Assembly: GCA_903934275.1 (NCBI GenBank)
Contig: CAIZNF010000394.1
Span: forward strand, 1 to 8,943
Direction of reading: 5' to 3'
Origin: an uncultured Nitrosomonadales bacterium
GTDB taxonomy: Bacteria > Pseudomonadota > Gammaproteobacteria > Burkholderiales > Gallionellaceae
Length of the DNA: 8,943 bases
Within the stretch, counting starts at the first letter, position 1; each line of letters starts with the position of its first letter. Below, piece after piece: positions 6,636-8,943 of the stretch. Both the position numbers and the translations under genes were made by a program. The notes beneath the pieces were generated by a model. That model had not been told where the DNA came from. It ran no database searches and saw only the letters and a program-made list of their open reading frames with translations.

Positions 6636-7157
6636 TTACCCCAAAATCTCGTCAACGCTCTTGCCGCGCTTGGCTGCAATTTCGGACGGCGAATTCAATG
6701 CCTTCAAACCGTTCAATGTGGCGCGCACCACGTTGTAAGGATTGCTGGAACCGATACACTTAGCCAGCACATCACGCACACCTACCGCCTCGAACACCGC
6801 GCGCATCGCGCCGCCCGCAATAATGCCGGTACCTTCCGATGCCGGTTGCATCAGCACCTTAGCCGCGCCATGCTTACCGATCACCGTGTGATGCAACGTG
6901 CCATTTTTCAAACTTACTTTTGCCAGATTACGGCGCGCTTCTTCCATCGCTTTTTGCACGGCAACCGGCACTTCCTTCGATTTGCCCTTGCCCATCGCCA
7001 CTCGACCATCGCCATCGCCGACCACGGTCAACGCGGCAAAGCCCATAATGCGGCCACCCTTGACTACCTTGGTGACGCGGTTCACGGAGATCATCTTTTC
7101 GATCATGCCGTCATCGCGCGCTTCCTGCTGTTGCATCTTTCCTTGCGGCTTAGCCAT
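6636..7157 (-). CDS. rpsE: 30S ribosomal protein S5
   Basis: S5 lies at the mRNA entry side of the small subunit and helps accuracy and mRNA unwinding. The 173-residue product has the double-stranded-RNA-binding-like N-terminal domain with [14 protein letters not shown] (27-40) and [13 protein letters not shown] (47-59). The C-terminal domain has [12 protein letters not shown] (105-116) and the [11 protein letters not shown] segment (137-147). The ATG is preceded by GGAG at normal spacing. It follows rplR after 13 nt. Confidence 0.98.
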   Translation of the reverse strand: MAKPQGKMQQQEARDDGMIEKMISVNRVTKVVKGGRIMGFAALTVVGDGDGRVAMGKGKSKEVPVAVQKAMEEARRNLAKVSLKNGTLHHTVIGKHGAAKVLMQPASEGTGIIAGGAMRAVFEAVGVRDVLAKCIGSSNPYNVVRATLNGLKALNSPSEIAAKRGKSVDEILG

Positions 7158-7170
7158 TACTCAACTCCAA

Positions 7171-7527
7171 TCAGAACTGTAGTCCATGCTCGCGTGCGGC
7201 TTCAGCTAACGCCTTGACACGGCCATGATACCGGTTACCGGAACGGTCAAACGCCACTTGGGTAATGCCCGCGCTTTTCGCCTTTTCGGCGATACGCTTG
7301 CCCACCACAACCGCAGCAGCCATGTTGCCGCCATTCGCCAAATCCTTGCGGACATCCGGTTCGACACTGGATGCGCTGGCCAGCACTTTGCTTCCGCACG
7401 CGGAAATCACTTGTGCATAGATGTGAAAATTGGTACGGCTTATCGCAAGACGAACCGATTTCTTTTCAGCAATACGAGCACGGGTTTTGCGTGCCCTGCG
7501 CTGACGCGCTACTTTTTTGATCAACAT
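7171..7527 (-). CDS. rplR: 50S ribosomal protein L18
   Basis: L18 binds 5S rRNA with L5 and links it to the central protuberance. The 118-residue product has the basic N-terminal arm ([19 protein letters not shown]), the HIYAQV motif at 35-40, and the [20 protein letters not shown] stretch near the C-terminus, ending GLQF. The ATG has a GAGGT Shine-Dalgarno sequence. The gap to rplF upstream is 26 nt, longer than its neighbours' spacing, but holds nothing else. Confidence 0.98.
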   Translation of the reverse strand: MLIKKVARQRRARKTRARIAEKKSVRLAISRTNFHIYAQVISACGSKVLASASSVEPDVRKDLANGGNMAAAVVVGKRIAEKAKSAGITQVAFDRSGNRYHGRVKALAEAAREHGLQF

Positions 7528-7553
7528 ATCAACCTCAATTAGTTCTGCCTTAA

Positions 7554-8087
7554 TTATTTCTTCTTAGTTTCTTTCAGGATCACCACTTCATCGCTATAGC
7601 GCACGCCTTTGCCTTTGTATGGCTCAGGTTCGCGAAAAGCGCGAATTTCAGCGGCAACTTGTCCGACCCGTTGTTTGTCCACGCCTTTCAGCACGATTTC
7701 GGTTTGCGTCGGGGTTTCAACCTTGATGCCGGCAGGCATCTTGTAAGCGACCGGGTGGGAAAAACCCAAAGTCAGGTTCAGCGTATCACCGGCAGCCTGC
7801 GCGCGATAACCCACACCAACCAGATTCAACTTACGTTCAAAACCCTTGCTCACACCCTGCACCATGTTAGCCAGCAATGCGCGGATCGTACCGGACATCG
7901 CATCGGCCTGCGTGGAGCTGTTCTGCACCTTGCACAACAGGCTATCGCCCTCGCGCACCACGCTCACATCGCCCGACAAGGCTTGCTTAAGGATGCCCAA
8001 CGGGCCTTTTATCGAAACTTCACCTGCAGCCAGCACAACTTCAACACCACTGGGCAAAACGACAGGATTCTTGGCAACTCTGGACAT
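7554..8087 (-). CDS. rplF: 50S ribosomal protein L6
   Basis: L6 lies near the factor-binding centre of the large subunit. With the start at MSRVAKNPV the protein has 177 residues, the standard length. It has two repeated L6 domains: the first includes [14 protein letters not shown] (67-80) and VGVGYRA (90-96), the second ends in the RNA-binding [11 protein letters not shown] motif (154-164). The reading frame stays open for 16 more codons upstream into rpsH, but GAGGT just before the chosen ATG and the family N-terminus decide for the inner start. The gap from the rpsH stop is 10 nt. Confidence 0.97.
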   Translation of the reverse strand: MSRVAKNPVVLPSGVEVVLAAGEVSIKGPLGILKQALSGDVSVVREGDSLLCKVQNSSTQADAMSGTIRALLANMVQGVSKGFERKLNLVGVGYRAQAAGDTLNLTLGFSHPVAYKMPAGIKVETPTQTEIVLKGVDKQRVGQVAAEIRAFREPEPYKGKGVRYSDEVVILKETKKK

Positions 8088-8097
8088 ATTTACCTCG

Positions 8098-8496
8098 CTA
8101 CGCGACAACGCACAGCACTTCACCGCCAATACCATTGGCGCGCGCTTTGCGGTCGGTCATCAAACCTTTGGAAGTGGAAACGATAGCAATACCCAGCCCG
8201 TTCATAACCTTGGGAATATCTTCGGATCCCTTGTAAATACGCAGGCCTGGGCGGCTGATGCGCTGAATCTTTTCGATTACCGGACGACCACTGTAATATT
8301 TCAGGCCGATTTCCAGCGTGGCTTTGCCACCATCGCCCTTGACGACATTGAAGCCATCCACATAACCTTCGTCTTTCAAGACTACCGCAATCGCCACCTT
8401 CAGCTTCGAAGAAGGCATTGCCACCTTGGTTTTTTCCGCCATCTGCGCATTACGAATACGCGTCAACATGTCGGAGATCGGATCACTCATACTCAT
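8098..8496 (-). CDS. rpsH: 30S ribosomal protein S8
   Basis: S8 binds the central domain of 16S rRNA early in assembly; in E. coli it is also the translational repressor of the spc operon, acting near the rplX-rplE junction, outside this window. The 132-residue product begins [18 protein letters not shown] and ends with the family signature STSKG (107-111) and GGEVLC (124-129). An in-frame start 21 codons upstream would overlap rpsN and lacks family similarity. GGGGA before the chosen ATG supports this start. ATG codons 1 and 3 are both possible; the first is better placed relative to the ribosome binding site. Confidence 0.97.
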   Translation of the reverse strand: MSMSDPISDMLTRIRNAQMAEKTKVAMPSSKLKVAIAVVLKDEGYVDGFNVVKGDGGKATLEIGLKYYSGRPVIEKIQRISRPGLRIYKGSEDIPKVMNGLGIAIVSTSKGLMTDRKARANGIGGEVLCVVA

Positions 8497-8506
8497 ATAA
8501 TTTCCC

Positions 8507-8812
8507 CTACCAGCTGGCCTTGACGATACCGGGTATTTCACCGCGCATCGCGAATTCACGTACCTTGATACGCCCCAAACCGAACTTCCTGAATGTTCCG
8601 CGCGGACGACCTGTCAATGCGCAACGGTTGCGCAAGCGAACCGGGCTGGAATCACGCGGCAATGCCTGCAACTTCAAACGCGCCGCTGCCCGGTCTTCAT
8701 CACTGAGCTTCATGTTGGAGATTGTCGCCAACAACCCGGCACGCTTGACCGCAAATTTTTTCACGGTGTCACGGCGTTTTTGCTCGCGGTTAATTACTGC
8801 CATCTTAGCCAT
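8507..8812 (-). CDS. rpsN: 30S ribosomal protein S14 (long, zinc-less form)
   Basis: S14 is in the head of the small subunit. The 101-residue product is the long form without the zinc-binding CxxC pairs: only C64 remains, in [12 protein letters not shown] (61-72). The C-terminal block [19 protein letters not shown] and the end KASW are typical. The ATG is preceded by GAGGGG, which supports this start over the internal ATG at codon 4. It lies 11 nt after rplE and 10 nt before rpsH. Confidence 0.98.
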   Translation of the reverse strand: MAKMAVINREQKRRDTVKKFAVKRAGLLATISNMKLSDEDRAAARLKLQALPRDSSPVRLRNRCALTGRPRGTFRKFGLGRIKVREFAMRGEIPGIVKASW

Positions 8813-8823
8813 TAGTTAGCCCC

Positions 8824-8943
8824 TCATTTCTTTATTGGGAGTTTGAATGCCAACAGAAGCGCCTTGGCTTCGTCGTCGGTTTTCGCGGAGGTGGTGATGG
8901 TAATGTTCATGCCACGCAACGCATCAATCTTTTCATACTCGAT
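8824..8943 (-). CDS. rplE: 50S ribosomal protein L5, C-terminal part
   Basis: Only the last 39 codons and the TGA stop are in the window; the gene continues past the right edge. The visible end reads [20 protein letters not shown], then KALLLAF, closing in KLPIKK. This is the conserved C-terminus of L5, including the [10 protein letters not shown] stretch. L5 binds 5S rRNA and bridges to S13. Its place just ahead of rpsN is the standard spc-operon order. Confidence 0.95.
   Translation of the reverse strand: MEYEKIDALRGMNITITTSAKTDDEAKALLLAFKLPIKK

Noticed and set aside
8088..8135. Upstream in-frame start for rplF giving 193 residues
   Set aside because: It lies in the end of rpsH; the inner ATG gives the standard 177 residues and has GAGGT before it.
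8497..8559. Upstream in-frame start for rpsH giving 153 residues
   Set aside because: The extra residues overlap rpsN, have no family similarity, and the inner ATG has a good GGGGA ribosome binding site.

Overview
The window is a stretch of core chromosome from a proteobacterium. It carries the 3' two thirds of the spc ribosomal-protein operon and the whole alpha operon, followed by a cysteine synthase gene. All genes lie on the minus strand, so transcription runs from high to low coordinates. The order secY-infA-rpmJ-rpsM-rpsK-rpsD-rpoA-rplQ, with infA between secY and rpmJ, together with the protein sequences, points to a betaproteobacterium. The zinc-type S4, which I recall as similar to that of Nitrosomonas-type organisms, leans towards Nitrosomonadales/Gallionellaceae. 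This placement is recognition from memory, not a search result.

Layout in transcription order: end of rplE (L5, cut by the window edge), rpsN (S14), rpsH (S8), rplF (L6), rplR (L18), rpsE (S5), rpmD (L30), rplO (L15), secY, infA (IF-1), rpmJ (L36), then a 58-nt gap with a good promoter, then rpsM (S13), rpsK (S11), rpsD (S4), rpoA (RNA polymerase alpha) and rplQ (L17). A strong 12-bp-stem terminator at 1269-1297 closes the operon. After it come a 127-nt imperfect inverted-repeat element, cysK (O-acetylserine sulfhydrylase A), and a pair of inverted REP-like hairpin units at the left edge of the window.

The genes work together in ribosome assembly, translation initiation, protein export (SecY channel) and transcription (alpha subunit). 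Most have a clear Shine-Dalgarno sequence and lie within about 30 nt of their neighbours; secY and infA overlap by one base. Larger gaps separate rplF/rplR (26 nt), infA/rpmJ (90 nt), rpmJ/rpsM (58 nt) and rpoA/rplQ (74 nt). Two start codons are not ATG: GTG for secY and TTG for rpsD.

I see no undescribed biological system here. The points worth a second look are small: the two repeat elements flanking cysK, the alpha-operon promoter with a very short leader, a hairpin over the rpsM start, the Cys4 zinc motif in S4, and the TTG start of rpsD.
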